In this document: one piece after another, positions 45,258-55,367 of the stretch
Numbering within the stretch: position 1 is the first letter of the stretch
How the letters are laid out: each line of letters starts with the position of its first letter
DNA from: Nocardia sp. BMG51109
GTDB taxonomy: Bacteria > Actinomycetota > Actinomycetes > Mycobacteriales > Mycobacteriaceae
Reading direction: 5' to 3'
Assembly (NCBI RefSeq): GCF_000526215.1
Contig: NZ_JAFQ01000004.1
Coordinates: 1,798,001-1,862,000, forward strand
DNA length: 64,000 bases
Translations under genes and position numbers: made by a program
The notes under the pieces: generated by a model
Told to the model about the DNA's origin: nothing
The model's database searches: none
Seen by the model: only the letters and a program-made list of their open reading frames with translations

Positions 45258-45287
45258 GCGCACCGCCCTGGATCAGGGGCGGTGCGC
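45258..45287 (-). terminator. leuA terminator
   Basis: GCGCACCGCCC (45258-45268) pairs fully with 45277-45287 over 8 nt, immediately beyond the leuA stop codon at 45295. Confidence 0.85.
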
Positions 45288-45294
45288 CCGGTGG

Positions 45295-47208
<1,914 letters not shown>

Positions 47209-47224
<16 letters not shown>

Positions 47225-47250
47225 CGGCCGAGGAGGAGTGCCCGCTGCAT
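47209..47250 (-). CDS. leuL: leuA leader peptide
   Basis: A 13-residue frame, MQRALLLGRRDGV, with three consecutive CTC Leu codons, 88 bp upstream of leuA. TAAACT (47266-47261 on the minus strand) is placed as a -10 about 10 nt before the ATG, so the leader is near-leaderless. Leader peptides with Leu runs occur upstream of leuA in many actinobacteria. When leucyl-tRNA is scarce, stalling here would favour leuA transcription. Confidence 0.75.
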
Positions 47251-47460
47251 GATGATCGCGAGTTTACAGGTCCGTGATCCGCCGGCGAAAGATGGTCCCG
47301 CCGCACGACGGCCCGCGGCGCCCGCTCCACCGGACCGGGCAGGTGAGCGACGGTATCGGCGACCGGCAGCGACCCCGATTCGTCCTACCTATAGCGTCGT
47401 CGGTGGCGGATGCGCCGGAGCGGACACCGCTCCGCGAGGGATGTCGACAGGGAACTAGTC

Positions 47461-48225
47461 ATGACTTTGCTGGACCAGCTGGCCGTCTTCGGGGCGGGAA
47501 TCGCGGCCGGCTGCATCAACACGATCGTGGGCTCGGGCACCCTGATCACCTTCCCGGTCCTGCTGGCCCTCGGCTATCCGCCGGTGACCGCGAACGTGTC
47601 CAATACCGTCGGCCTGGTGCCCGGCGGGGTCAGCGGCGTGCTCGGCTACCGCCGCGAACTCGCCGGTCAGCGCGCCCGCCTGGTGCGGCTCGGCAGCGCA
47701 TCCCTGATCGGCGGGACGATCGGCGCGATCCTGCTGCTGACCCTGCCGGCCGACGCGTTCCAGGCCATCGTGCCGGTGCTGATCATCGCGGCGCTGGTGC
47801 TGGTGGTGATCCAGCCGCGGCTGTCGCGCTGGGTGCGACGGCGGCGCGAGACCGACGGCGCGGCGCCCGAACACGGCGGGCCGTGGCTGTGGCCGGCGGT
47901 GCTCGCCACGGGTATCTACGGCGGCTACTTCGGCGCCGCGCAGGGCGTGCTGCTGATCGGGCTGCTCGGCGTGTTCGTGCACGACGAACTGCAGCGCCTC
48001 AACGCGGTGAAGAACCTGCTGGCGCTGCTGGTGAACGCGCTGTCGGCGCTGATCTTCATCGCCGTCGCCGACGTCGCCTGGCAGGTGGTCGCGCTGATCG
48101 CGGTGGGATCCATCATCGGCGGACAGCTGGGTGCGACTGTCGGACGGCGCCTGCCGCCCACCGCCCTGCGCGGGGTGATCGTGGTCGTCGGCATCATCGC
48201 GGTCGTGCGGCTGCTGACCACCTGA
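47461..48225 (+). CDS. TauE/SafE-family sulfite exporter-like permease
   Basis: A 254-residue membrane protein with eight predicted helices in two repeats. Each repeat has the TauE/SafE pattern: GIAAGCINTIVGSGTLITFPVLLALG near the N-terminus and GIYGGYFGAAQGVLLIGLLGV in the second half. Members move sulfite, sulfonates or other organic anions. It stands next to a cysteine desulfhydrase gene (convergent), which fits a sulfur-related role, though that is inference. ATG 47461 has no strong ribosome binding site. Confidence 0.85.
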   Translation: MTLLDQLAVFGAGIAAGCINTIVGSGTLITFPVLLALGYPPVTANVSNTVGLVPGGVSGVLGYRRELAGQRARLVRLGSASLIGGTIGAILLLTLPADAFQAIVPVLIIAALVLVVIQPRLSRWVRRRRETDGAAPEHGGPWLWPAVLATGIYGGYFGAAQGVLLIGLLGVFVHDELQRLNAVKNLLALLVNALSALIFIAVADVAWQVVALIAVGSIIGGQLGATVGRRLPPTALRGVIVVVGIIAVVRLLTT

Positions 48226-48250
48226 TCCGCGCCCTCGCGCTCCGGTCGGC

Positions 48251-49375
48251 TCACAGGCGTCCGGTTTCGAGGAAGGCGTCCAGGCGGGTGCGGAACGGGG
48301 CGATGTCGATGCCCTGGGCGGCGAGCCACTCCGCGGAGTAGTACTTGTCGATGTAGCGGTCGCCCGGATCGCAGATCAGGCCGACGACGCTGCCCTCGCG
48401 GCCCTCGCGCGCCATCTCGGACATGATGTGGAACGCCGCCCACAGCCCGGTGCCGGTGGAGGCGCCCGCCTTGCGGCCGATCAGCTCCTCGAGCACCTGG
48501 ATCGCGGCGATGGCGGCGGCGTCGGGGACGTGGATCATGCGGTCGATCGCCGTCGCGACGAAGCTGGGCTCGACCCGCTGGCGGCCGATTCCCTCGATGC
48601 GCGAACAGGTCTCGGTGGTGACGGCCGGATCGTCGTCGCGCCAGCCGGGGAAGAATGCGGAGTTGTCCGGGTCGGCCACGCAGAGCCCGGTCGCGCGGCT
48701 GGTGTAGCGGATGTAGCGGGCGATCGTCGCCGACGTGCCGCCGGTGCCCGCGGTCGCCACGATCCAGGCCGGGTCGGGATGGCGCTCCTCGGCGAGCTGG
48801 TCGAAGATCGACTCGGCGATGTTGTTGTTGCCGCGCCAGTCGGTGGCGCGCTCGGCGAAGGTGAACTGGTCCATGTAGTGGCCGCCGGTCTCGCGCGCCA
48901 GCCGCGCCGACACCTCGTAGACCTCGTCGGCGCCGTCCACGAAATGACAGCGCCCGCCGTGGAACTCGATCAGCCGCACCTTCTCCCGGCTGGTGCCGCG
49001 GGCCATCACGGCGATGAACGGCACGCCGATCAGGCGGGCGAAGTACGCCTCGGAGACCGCGGTCGAGCCGCTGGACGCCTCGATCACCGGCCGGTCCGGC
49101 CCGATCCAGCCGCTGCACAGCGCGTGCAGGAACAGCGAGCGCGCCAGCCGGTGCTTCAACGATCCGGTCGGATGCGTCGACTCGTCCTTCAGATACAGGT
49201 CCACCCCCGGCACCGCCGGCACCGGCACCCGCAGCAGGTGCGTATCGGACGAGCGGCGCATATCCGCGCGGACCTTCCCGATCGCCTCGGCCTGCCACTG
49301 CCGGTGGCCCGGGTCGTACCGGTTGATGTCGGCCACGGCCGGCTCCGCGCCGGTCGGTATCGCGGCGGCTGTCAT
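48251..49375 (-). CDS. cds1: PLP-dependent cysteine desulfhydrase/cysteine synthase-like protein
   Basis: A 374-residue fold-type II PLP enzyme. The Lys that binds PLP lies in [13 protein letters not shown], the substrate-binding loop is [15 protein letters not shown], and the phosphate-binding loop is [15 protein letters not shown]. This arrangement and the long N-terminus fit Cds1 (Rv3684 type), which releases sulfide and pyruvate from L-cysteine in mycobacteria. ATG 49375 is chosen because GAGGAG lies upstream. A TauE-type exporter gene lies convergent to it. Confidence 0.85.
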   Translation of the reverse strand: MTAAAIPTGAEPAVADINRYDPGHRQWQAEAIGKVRADMRRSSDTHLLRVPVPAVPGVDLYLKDESTHPTGSLKHRLARSLFLHALCSGWIGPDRPVIEASSGSTAVSEAYFARLIGVPFIAVMARGTSREKVRLIEFHGGRCHFVDGADEVYEVSARLARETGGHYMDQFTFAERATDWRGNNNIAESIFDQLAEERHPDPAWIVATAGTGGTSATIARYIRYTSRATGLCVADPDNSAFFPGWRDDDPAVTTETCSRIEGIGRQRVEPSFVATAIDRMIHVPDAAAIAAIQVLEELIGRKAGASTGTGLWAAFHIMSEMAREGREGSVVGLICDPGDRYIDKYYSAEWLAAQGIDIAPFRTRLDAFLETGRL

Positions 49376-49572
49376 GCGCACTCCTCGCCTCGAGCTCGTG
49401 GAGGTAGAACTCGATATTTCCACAATTGTCCACACCGGTTGCGGGGTGGTTGCTTGACAACGCCCGGGCACGGGCAATTCCGGACAGGTTCGGGCGACAC
49501 GCTCGTCCGGGCTCTCGGATCGGCTGTGCCGGTGGTAAGACCGTGGGGCGGACGGTCTCACGGGAGGTCTTC

Positions 49573-49791
49573 ATGCACATGCGGGTTTGTTCGTCCTGCG
49601 ATTCCGCGCTCGACCACTGCCACGGCACGCTGATCGTGCACACCGACCGGTCGGTGGAATGCACGGATCCGGACTGCCACGACGCCGACCAATCCCGGCA
49701 CACCTTCGTCGTCGATTGTTTCGACGTGGCGGGCGGCTGCGGCTGCACGCTCACGGAGACATGTACTGGGCCACGTAGCCTGGCCGGGTGA
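49573..49791 (+). CDS. Small cysteine-rich protein
   Basis: A 72-residue protein with ten cysteines: MRVCSSCDSALDHCHGTLIV, TDRSVECTDPDCHDADQSRH, and DVAGGCGCTLTETC. The pairs and neighbouring His residues suggest bound zinc, perhaps two ribbons. It has a GGGAGG ribosome binding site and its stop overlaps the next GTG as GTGA. Conserved small proteins of this type occur in Nocardia; function unknown. Confidence 0.7.
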   Translation: MHMRVCSSCDSALDHCHGTLIVHTDRSVECTDPDCHDADQSRHTFVVDCFDVAGGCGCTLTETCTGPRSLAG

Positions 49792-50432
49792 GCTACCACC
49801 ACGTCCTGCTGCCCTCGGGCGTCGCGACCACCCCCGACGAGGTAGACGCGTACCTGACGGCCCAGCGCGGCCTGCCGGAAACCGCGGCGGTGGCGGAGAT
49901 CGCGGCCGAGCTGAACAAGCGCAACGACGAATTGCGCGCGGCCGACGGCTTTCTCGCGGAGGCGCCTGCGGGAGGCGCGGAAAACGGTGCCGCGCTGTAT
50001 GTTTCGTGCCCATACGATGCCATCGGCACGCTGCGCAAGCTGCTGTTCGAATTCGCCACGCCGCGCGACTACGCGGTCTACGATCCGCAGCTCACCTGGC
50101 TTATCGATCCGGCCGGCCACGTCCCGGTCGCGGTGACGCACGGCGGCGCCGGCGAGTTCCCCTATCTGACCAGGCCGCTGCTCGACGAGTGGATCCCGGA
50201 CCTGGCCGATCCCAACCCGTACCTGATCGTCGAGCGAGAACCGCAGTTCTACATCCAGACCTTCCGCGACGGTGACGGCGCCTACGTCCTCGAATATCGC
50301 GACGGCTCCCCCGAACGCCACGTCGGCACCCGGCTCACCGACGCCCACCGGGTCGCCGACCTCATCTGGGCCTGGACCACCGGCGACCGCGGCCGCCTCG
50401 ACGCCATCGCCTGGCAGCCGGTCGAACTCTGA
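49788..50432 (+). CDS. Conserved protein of unknown function
   Basis: A 214-residue soluble protein with the Rv3714c-type position next to recR. Blocks include SYHHVLLPSGVATTPDEVDAYL, AALYVSCPYDAI and YLIVEREPQFYIQTF. The C-terminal half resembles immunity-like or DUF proteins of the Imm1/SUKH kind but no firm match is claimed. GTG 49788 overlaps the stop of the Cys-rich gene, so the two are translationally coupled. A long hairpin ends the unit. Confidence 0.65.
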   Translation: MSYHHVLLPSGVATTPDEVDAYLTAQRGLPETAAVAEIAAELNKRNDELRAADGFLAEAPAGGAENGAALYVSCPYDAIGTLRKLLFEFATPRDYAVYDPQLTWLIDPAGHVPVAVTHGGAGEFPYLTRPLLDEWIPDLADPNPYLIVEREPQFYIQTFRDGDGAYVLEYRDGSPERHVGTRLTDAHRVADLIWAWTTGDRGRLDAIAWQPVEL

Positions 50433-50523
50433 CCGGCCCCACCGCGAAAACCCCTGCCCCCTACTGGTTTTCGACCGCCAGCCGACCCGCCGCAAACTCG
50501 GGGCTCATCACCGAGACGGTAAT

Positions 50524-50581
50524 CGGGATCGGCACGGCCGCACGCCCCGAATTCCCGGCGGCGCGGCTCGTGCCGATCCCG
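50524..50581. terminator. Convergent terminator with 13-bp stem
   Basis: CGGGATCGGCACG (50524-50536) pairs perfectly with 50569-50581 across a 32-nt GC-rich loop. It lies between the stop at 50432 and the recR stop at 50600. Confidence 0.7.
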
Positions 50582-50599
50582 CGCCCGAGGCGGCTCGCC

Positions 50600-51208
50600 C
50601 TACAGGGCGCGGCGCCCCGACAGGGCCCGCCCCAGCGTCAGCTCGTCGGCGAATTCCAGGTCGCCGCCCATGGGAAGGCCGGAGGCCAGCCGGGTGACCG
50701 AGAGTCCGGGGAAGTCGCGCAGCATGCGCACCAGGTAGGTGGCCGTCGCCTCGCCCTCGGTGTTCGGGTCGGTGGCGATGATCACCTCGGTGACGTCGAC
50801 GCCGTCCTCCTGATTTCCGATGCGGCCCAGCAGTTCCCGGATGCGCAGCTGATCCGGGCCGATCCCGGACAGCGGATCCAGCGCGCCGCCGAGCACGTGG
50901 TAGTGCCCGCGGAACTCGCGGGTGCGCTCGATCGCCTGCACGTCCTTGGGCTCCTCCACCACGCAGATCAGCGTGCGGTCGCGGCGCGGATCGGCACAGA
51001 TGCGGCACAGTTCGCCGTCGGAGACCGTGCCGCACACCGCGCAGAACCGCACGCCGTCGCGCACCTTCTGCAGCGCGGCCTGCAACCGGTCGATCTCCGG
51101 CGGCTCCACCGACAGCAGGTGAAAGGCGATGCGCTGCGCGCTCTTCGGACCGACGCCGGGCAACTTGCCCAGCTCATCGATCAGATCCTGGACCGGACCC
51201 TCGTACAA
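50600..51208 (-). CDS. recR: Recombination mediator protein RecR
   Basis: A 202-residue RecR. The N-terminal HhH is [24 protein letters not shown]; a Cys4 zinc finger follows ([17 protein letters not shown]), then the Toprim domain ([31 protein letters not shown]) and the Walker-like C-terminus. With RecF/RecO it loads RecA on gapped DNA. TTG 51208 is chosen because the family start '[13 protein letters not shown]' follows at once and GGAGA lies upstream. It follows ybaB by 16 bp. Confidence 0.97.
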   Translation of the reverse strand: MYEGPVQDLIDELGKLPGVGPKSAQRIAFHLLSVEPPEIDRLQAALQKVRDGVRFCAVCGTVSDGELCRICADPRRDRTLICVVEEPKDVQAIERTREFRGHYHVLGGALDPLSGIGPDQLRIRELLGRIGNQEDGVDVTEVIIATDPNTEGEATATYLVRMLRDFPGLSVTRLASGLPMGGDLEFADELTLGRALSGRRAL

Positions 51209-51224
51209 CGCCTGCGTCTCCGGA

Positions 51225-51563
51225 TCAGAACGGCAGGCCGGGCAGCGAGCCGCCGCCCATCCCACCGGCCAGCGGCCCCAGCTTCTCGGCGGCCAGATCC
51301 TGCGCGTTCGACATCGCGCTGTTGATCGCGCCGACGACGAGATCCTGCAGCGTCTCGATGTCCTCGGGGTCGACGATCTTCGGGTCGATCTGCAGCGACC
51401 GGATCTCCCCGGTCGCCTTCACCGTCACCTTGACCAGGCCGCCGCCGGCCTCACCCTCGACTTCGGCCGCGGCGATCTCGGCCTGGGCGGCCATCACGGC
51501 CTCTTGCATCTGCTGGGCTTGGGCAAGCAATGCCTGCATGTCGACCTGTCCACCGGGCTCCAC
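51225..51563 (-). CDS. ybaB: YbaB/EbfC-family nucleoid-associated protein
   Basis: A 112-residue DNA-binding protein. [20 protein letters not shown] forms the long N-terminal helix of the dimer, and [20 protein letters not shown] with [15 protein letters not shown] is typical. GTG 51563 (GAGAGG upstream) is preferred to ATG 51539. The gene order ybaB-recR is widespread; dnaX, usually upstream, is not in this window. Confidence 0.94.
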   Translation of the reverse strand: MEPGGQVDMQALLAQAQQMQEAVMAAQAEIAAAEVEGEAGGGLVKVTVKATGEIRSLQIDPKIVDPEDIETLQDLVVGAINSAMSNAQDLAAEKLGPLAGGMGGGSLPGLPF

Positions 51564-51687
51564 GGGCTGTCCTCTCTGCGGGAAGTGGTTGGCCTCCAGC
51601 GTAGTCACGGTTGGGTGTAGGTCCGGATCGGCCCGGCAATAGCCATTTACCATCACAGGTGGGGCCGAGTCGCTGGTGGAGGCTGTC

Positions 51688-52260
51688 ATGCGCGCGAGAC
51701 ATGGGATTTTCCGAACAGCGGCGGCGCGTTCGGTGACGCCGGTATGTGTGGCCGCGGCGCTCGCCGCGATCACCGCACCCGTCGCGCACGCCGATACCGA
51801 CTACGGCAACGGGTGCGTGCTGTACTCCGACAACCCGGCCGCGACGGTGGCCGCGCTGCACGACAGCTGCTCGGCCGAACAGCAGGACCAGATCTTCCGG
51901 GACGCGCCGCAGGGCAGCGTGCCGATGGGCGTCACCAACGGCTGGGTGACGCGCCCACCGGTCATGGAGGCGGTGGCGCCGCCGTTCTGGATCGGCAAGA
52001 CCTTCTATACCGGCCCCGACGGCGGCCGCCTGATGAACCGCGTCACCGGCGCGGGAATCGAGGGGTTCCCCGCCGACGTCTACACCGCGCCGTCGCGGCT
52101 GGACGGGCAGCCGACCTGGGCCCTGGACTACGCGCCCTCGATCACGCCGCAGGTCTGGGACGAGATCCGCGAGGTCACGCCCGGGGTGTGGTTCGGTTAC
52201 TCCTGGTGGCGCGGGGCCTTCCAGACGACCCTGCTGCTGACCTTCGTGCTCACCTATTGA
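51688..52260 (+). CDS. Secreted protein of unknown function
   Basis: A 190-residue protein with a Sec signal peptide (residues about 14-36, [21 protein letters not shown], cleavage near ADTDY). The mature part begins [23 protein letters not shown], with two Cys that may form a disulfide, and ends with a hydrophobic stretch [11 protein letters not shown]. No enzyme motif is visible. ATG 51688 has GGAGG upstream. Nocardia-type exported protein; function unknown. Confidence 0.7.
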   Translation: MRARHGIFRTAAARSVTPVCVAAALAAITAPVAHADTDYGNGCVLYSDNPAATVAALHDSCSAEQQDQIFRDAPQGSVPMGVTNGWVTRPPVMEAVAPPFWIGKTFYTGPDGGRLMNRVTGAGIEGFPADVYTAPSRLDGQPTWALDYAPSITPQVWDEIREVTPGVWFGYSWWRGAFQTTLLLTFVLTY

Positions 52261-52294
52261 CTCTCCACCCGCTGGAGGGTGTTCGCTGGCGGGT

Positions 52295-53131
52295 ATGACA
52301 GCGACGGTTGCCATCGGGGAGTTCTCCCGGCTGACCTATCTCAGCGTCAAGACGCTGCGCTACTACCACGAGGTCGGCCTGCTGGAACCCGCGACGATCG
52401 ATCCGGCCTCCGGGTACCGGCGCTACTCGACCGGCCAGGTCGCGCAGGCTCATCTCATCCGGCGCCTGCGTGAGCTGAACATGCCGCTGCCGGAGATCCG
52501 CGCGATGCTGGCCGCCCCCGACCGGTCCGAGCGGGACGCCGCCCTGCGCGGGCATCTGGAGCGGATGGAGGCCGAACTCACCCGCACCCGCGACGTGGTC
52601 GCGTCGCTGCGCGCGCTGCTGCTGCCGGACGCGCCGATCCAGGTCGAATATCGTTCCGTCCCCGCATTTCCCGCCCTTGCCATCACGAATGTCCTTACCC
52701 GGGAAGACATGCCGGACTGGTTCGGTGCGACCTTCGCCCGGCTCTACGAACTGCTCGCGGCGGCCGGGGCGGCACCGGCCGGGCCGGGTGGGGCCACCTT
52801 CTCGCCCGAGTTCTTCGAGAACGAGATCGGCGAGGCAGCTGCCTTCGTGCCCATCGCCGCCGGCGACACGCTCGCCGCCGCCCGCGACGCGCTCGCCGGC
52901 GCGAAAGACGCCGCGGTGACCGAACTTCCGGCCCGGCGCTTCGCGATCGCCGTGCACACCGGGCCGTTCACCGACTTCGACCGCACCTACGGGGCGCTGG
53001 GCAGCCATGTCGCCGAGCACGACACCGCCCTCGCCGAACCCATCCGGGAGATCTACGTCGTCGGCCCGTCGGACACCGCCGACCCGGCCGCCTTCCGCAC
53101 CGAAGTCTGCTGGCCGGTCGCCCGGCCGTGA
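52295..53131 (+). CDS. MerR-family regulator with GyrI-like effector domain
   Basis: A 278-residue regulator. The N-terminal MerR winged helix is VAIGEFSRLTYLSVKTLRYYHEVGLLEPATIDPASGYRRY, followed by a coiled coil (ERMEAELTRTRDVVASLRALL). The C-terminal 150 residues look like the GyrI/BmrR small-molecule-binding fold. BmrR-type proteins bind lipophilic cations and activate efflux genes. The VOC gene lies 14 bp downstream and may be co-transcribed. Confidence 0.87.
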   Translation: MTATVAIGEFSRLTYLSVKTLRYYHEVGLLEPATIDPASGYRRYSTGQVAQAHLIRRLRELNMPLPEIRAMLAAPDRSERDAALRGHLERMEAELTRTRDVVASLRALLLPDAPIQVEYRSVPAFPALAITNVLTREDMPDWFGATFARLYELLAAAGAAPAGPGGATFSPEFFENEIGEAAAFVPIAAGDTLAAARDALAGAKDAAVTELPARRFAIAVHTGPFTDFDRTYGALGSHVAEHDTALAEPIREIYVVGPSDTADPAAFRTEVCWPVARP

Positions 53132-53145
53132 AGAAAGGAAAACCC

Positions 53146-53493
53146 ATGTCCCTCAGGCTCGCCAATATCGCCGTCGACTGCGCCGACGCCGCCGCACTGG
53201 CGGAGTTCTACGCCGCGCTGTTGCAACGGCCCGTCGATCCGGATGCGAACACCTACTTCGCGACGATCGGCCGCACGACGCCGGAGCCGACGCTGATGTT
53301 CCTGTGTGTGCCGGACAAGAATCCGGGCAAGAACGTCGTCCACCTCGACCTCGTCGCGACCGATCGACGCGCGGAGATCGAGCGGGCGAGCTCCCTGGGC
53401 GCCAAGCACATCGCCGACTTCGACGAGTACGGGACGGTCTGGTCCACGCTCGCCGATCCCGAAGGCAATCTGTTCGACATCGCCCAGGGGTGA
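53146..53493 (+). CDS. VOC-family (glyoxalase/bleomycin resistance-like) protein
   Basis: A 115-residue vicinal oxygen chelate protein with the paired beta-alpha-beta-beta-beta modules: LANIAVDCADAAALAEFYAALLQRPVD, and VHLDLVATDRRAEIERASSLGA with the C-terminal TLADPEGNLFDIAQG. The His of VVHLDL and the Glu of DPEGN are the usual metal ligands. It may bind or inactivate a small toxic molecule. ATG 53146 follows GAAAGGA. Confidence 0.85.
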   Translation: MSLRLANIAVDCADAAALAEFYAALLQRPVDPDANTYFATIGRTTPEPTLMFLCVPDKNPGKNVVHLDLVATDRRAEIERASSLGAKHIADFDEYGTVWSTLADPEGNLFDIAQG

Positions 53494-53500
53494 CACTCGG

Positions 53501-53935
53501 TTACGCGAGTTCGCCCTTCAGCTTCTCCAGCACCTCGGCCTGAATCTTCTTCAGGCCCAGGGGCGCGAAGATGCCCTCGAAGAATCCGGGGACGCCGCCG
53601 GCGCCCTTCCAGCCGGTCCGGATCGTGACCAGCGAACCGGTGCCGGACGGTGTCACCGTCCAGGTCGTCACCAGCGTGGAGTTCGAATCCCGCTCCGTCA
53701 CCATCGAATCCGACACCGAGACGACCGCATGCACGTTGCGCGAGCGCTTCTGGGTGGCCTGCAGCGTCCACTCCGCCACCGTGCCGGCGCCCTTACCGCC
53801 CTCGACGACCTTGTAGTCGCGATAGTGCTCCGAGAGGATGCGGGGGCGAACCGTCTCGTAGTCGGCGATCGCCTCGAGCGCGCGCGTCGGATCGGCCGGA
53901 ACGACGATCGAACTGGAAGCGCTGACCTGTCCCAC
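53501..53935 (-). CDS. SRPBCC-family protein (Rv3718c type)
   Basis: A 144-residue SRPBCC/polyketide-cyclase-like protein (SASSSIVVPADPTRALEAIADYETVRPRIL, VRTGWKGAGGVPGFFEGIFAP in the middle, and the C-terminal helix LGLKKIQAEVLEKLKGEL). Its position near recR, the FAD oxidase and the Cfa-type gene is like that of Rv3718c. The ligand is unknown. GTG 53935 has AAGGAG upstream. Confidence 0.85.
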   Translation of the reverse strand: MGQVSASSSIVVPADPTRALEAIADYETVRPRILSEHYRDYKVVEGGKGAGTVAEWTLQATQKRSRNVHAVVSVSDSMVTERDSNSTLVTTWTVTPSGTGSLVTIRTGWKGAGGVPGFFEGIFAPLGLKKIQAEVLEKLKGELA

Positions 53936-54059
53936 TGTGAACTCCTTGTTTGAGTCGGCTTTGAGTCGGCGATGTGCGCGATGCCTGCCGCCGGGTTATG
54001 GTACGCCGCGATCGGGGGCGGCCGGGTCGCCTATCTTCGCAATCACCTGGAGGGGATCC

Positions 54060-54785
54060 GTGTCGGATACTGCGCTGCGCGTACGTCGTGTCAAGAACAT
54101 CATCACCTACGGTTTCGCGGCGATCGCCGGGATCGGCATGCTGATCGGCGGCATCGTGATGCTGAGCGGCGGCGACAGCGCCGACTGCGGCGGCCGGGAG
54201 ATGCACGCCGGCGACACCTGCACGACGACCAGGAAGGGCAGCTCGACCACCCGCAGCGTCGACGAGCAGAAGTCCAGGAACAAGACGACGGCCTGGCTCC
54301 TGGTCGGGCTCGGCCCGCTGGTGACGGCGGGCGGCGTCTGGGCGGTCAGCAGCGAGGTGCGCAAGTCCGGCGGTTCGGGTACGCGGGGCGCGCCGCAGCC
54401 TGCGGCCGGCCAGGGGCCGCCGAACGGCCACCCGCAGGCCGCCGCGCCGATGCACCGGCCCGATCCCGCTGCGGCGCAACAGCATCCGGCCTACGCGCAG
54501 CCTGCCGTCGCCGGTCACCGCTACCCGCCGCACTATGCCTCGGCCCCAGCGAATCCGCAGTACGCGCCGCCCCAGCCCGCTCCGCAGTTCGGCCCGCCGC
54601 CGGGATACGCACCGCAGCCGGGATACGCACCGCAGCCGTACGGTCAGCCGCAGTACCCGGGTCAGCAGCAGGGGTATCCGCCCCCGCCACCGGGATACCC
54701 GGCACCGGCGCAGGGTTACCCTGCGCCGCAGGGTTATCCACAACCGGGACCGCACCAGCAGGTTCCCGGACAGCAGCGCCCCTGA
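54060..54785 (+). CDS. Two-pass membrane protein with Pro/Gln/Tyr-rich tail
   Basis: A 241-residue protein. Two membrane helices lie at about 15-38 (IITYGFAAIAGIGMLIGGIV) and 79-100 (TTAWLLVGLGPLVTAGGVWA). Between them is a short loop with two Cys (ADCGGREMHAGDTC). From 110 on, the tail is low-complexity, with GYAPQPGYAPQP and GYPPPPPGYPAPAQGYPAP units, a typical actinobacterial cell-envelope or signalling tail. GTG 54060 follows GGAGGGG. No family name can be given. Confidence 0.7.
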   Translation: MSDTALRVRRVKNIITYGFAAIAGIGMLIGGIVMLSGGDSADCGGREMHAGDTCTTTRKGSSTTRSVDEQKSRNKTTAWLLVGLGPLVTAGGVWAVSSEVRKSGGSGTRGAPQPAAGQGPPNGHPQAAAPMHRPDPAAAQQHPAYAQPAVAGHRYPPHYASAPANPQYAPPQPAPQFGPPPGYAPQPGYAPQPYGQPQYPGQQQGYPPPPPGYPAPAQGYPAPQGYPQPGPHQQVPGQQRP

Positions 54786-54802
54786 ACCGGCTCCGCGGCA
54801 CC

Positions 54803-54944
54803 GCAGTGATCCCGCCGCACCGCAGGTCATCCGCCGCACCGCAGTGATCCCGCCGCGCTGCAGTGATCCCGCCGCGCCGCAGTGATCCCGCCGCGCCGCA
54901 GTGATCCCGCCGCGCCGCAGTGATCCCGCCGCGCCGCAGTGATC
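54803..54944. repeat. 19-bp minisatellite, seven copies
   Basis: The unit GCAGTGATCCCGCCGCGCC is repeated at 54803, 54822, 54841, 54860, 54879, 54898 and 54917, with a partial copy at 54936. Copies 4-7 are identical; copies 1-3 have one to several changes. It is intergenic, and the 19-bp period is not a codon multiple. Confidence 0.9.
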
Positions 54945-55367
54945 GGGCGTCATTGCGGCACGGCAGAGCGCGGCGTGCCCGCCCCGAGTCCACCGACACC
55001 CGCCGTCCGGCCGACGCCGCGACCCGGGACCGCGCTCGGCCACAATGCCCGGCCGACAAAACGGACATCGATCGGCGGGCCCTTCCGGCAACCGTCCCGG
55101 AATGCGCCCGATTCGGCGGCCGGTCGGCCGCCCCGGGATTCATCCGGATCGACGTGCCACACGTATTCCGAAATTCACCGCCGAGTCCCGAAAGGTTCCC
55201 GCGCCCGAGACCATTACTACCGCTAATTACCGCGTCGACCAGGGGCTTCGACCCCGGAAGGGCCGCCCGCCGACTACCCCAACGACACGCGACGGGCGTG
55301 TGAAAAATCCGACCGAAAGGCACCCTCGAAGTAGCCTCGCCCTGCGGGTAGCGATAGCGTCAGGGGT
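54945..55367. other. Intergenic region downstream of the minisatellite
   Basis: No gene is seen. The right end holds TAGCGT ending 7 nt before GTG 55368, a probable leaderless promoter for the FAD oxidase. Confidence 0.5.

Noticed and set aside
54803..54944. CRISPR array
   Set aside because: Units are directly adjoining with no spacers; it is a minisatellite.
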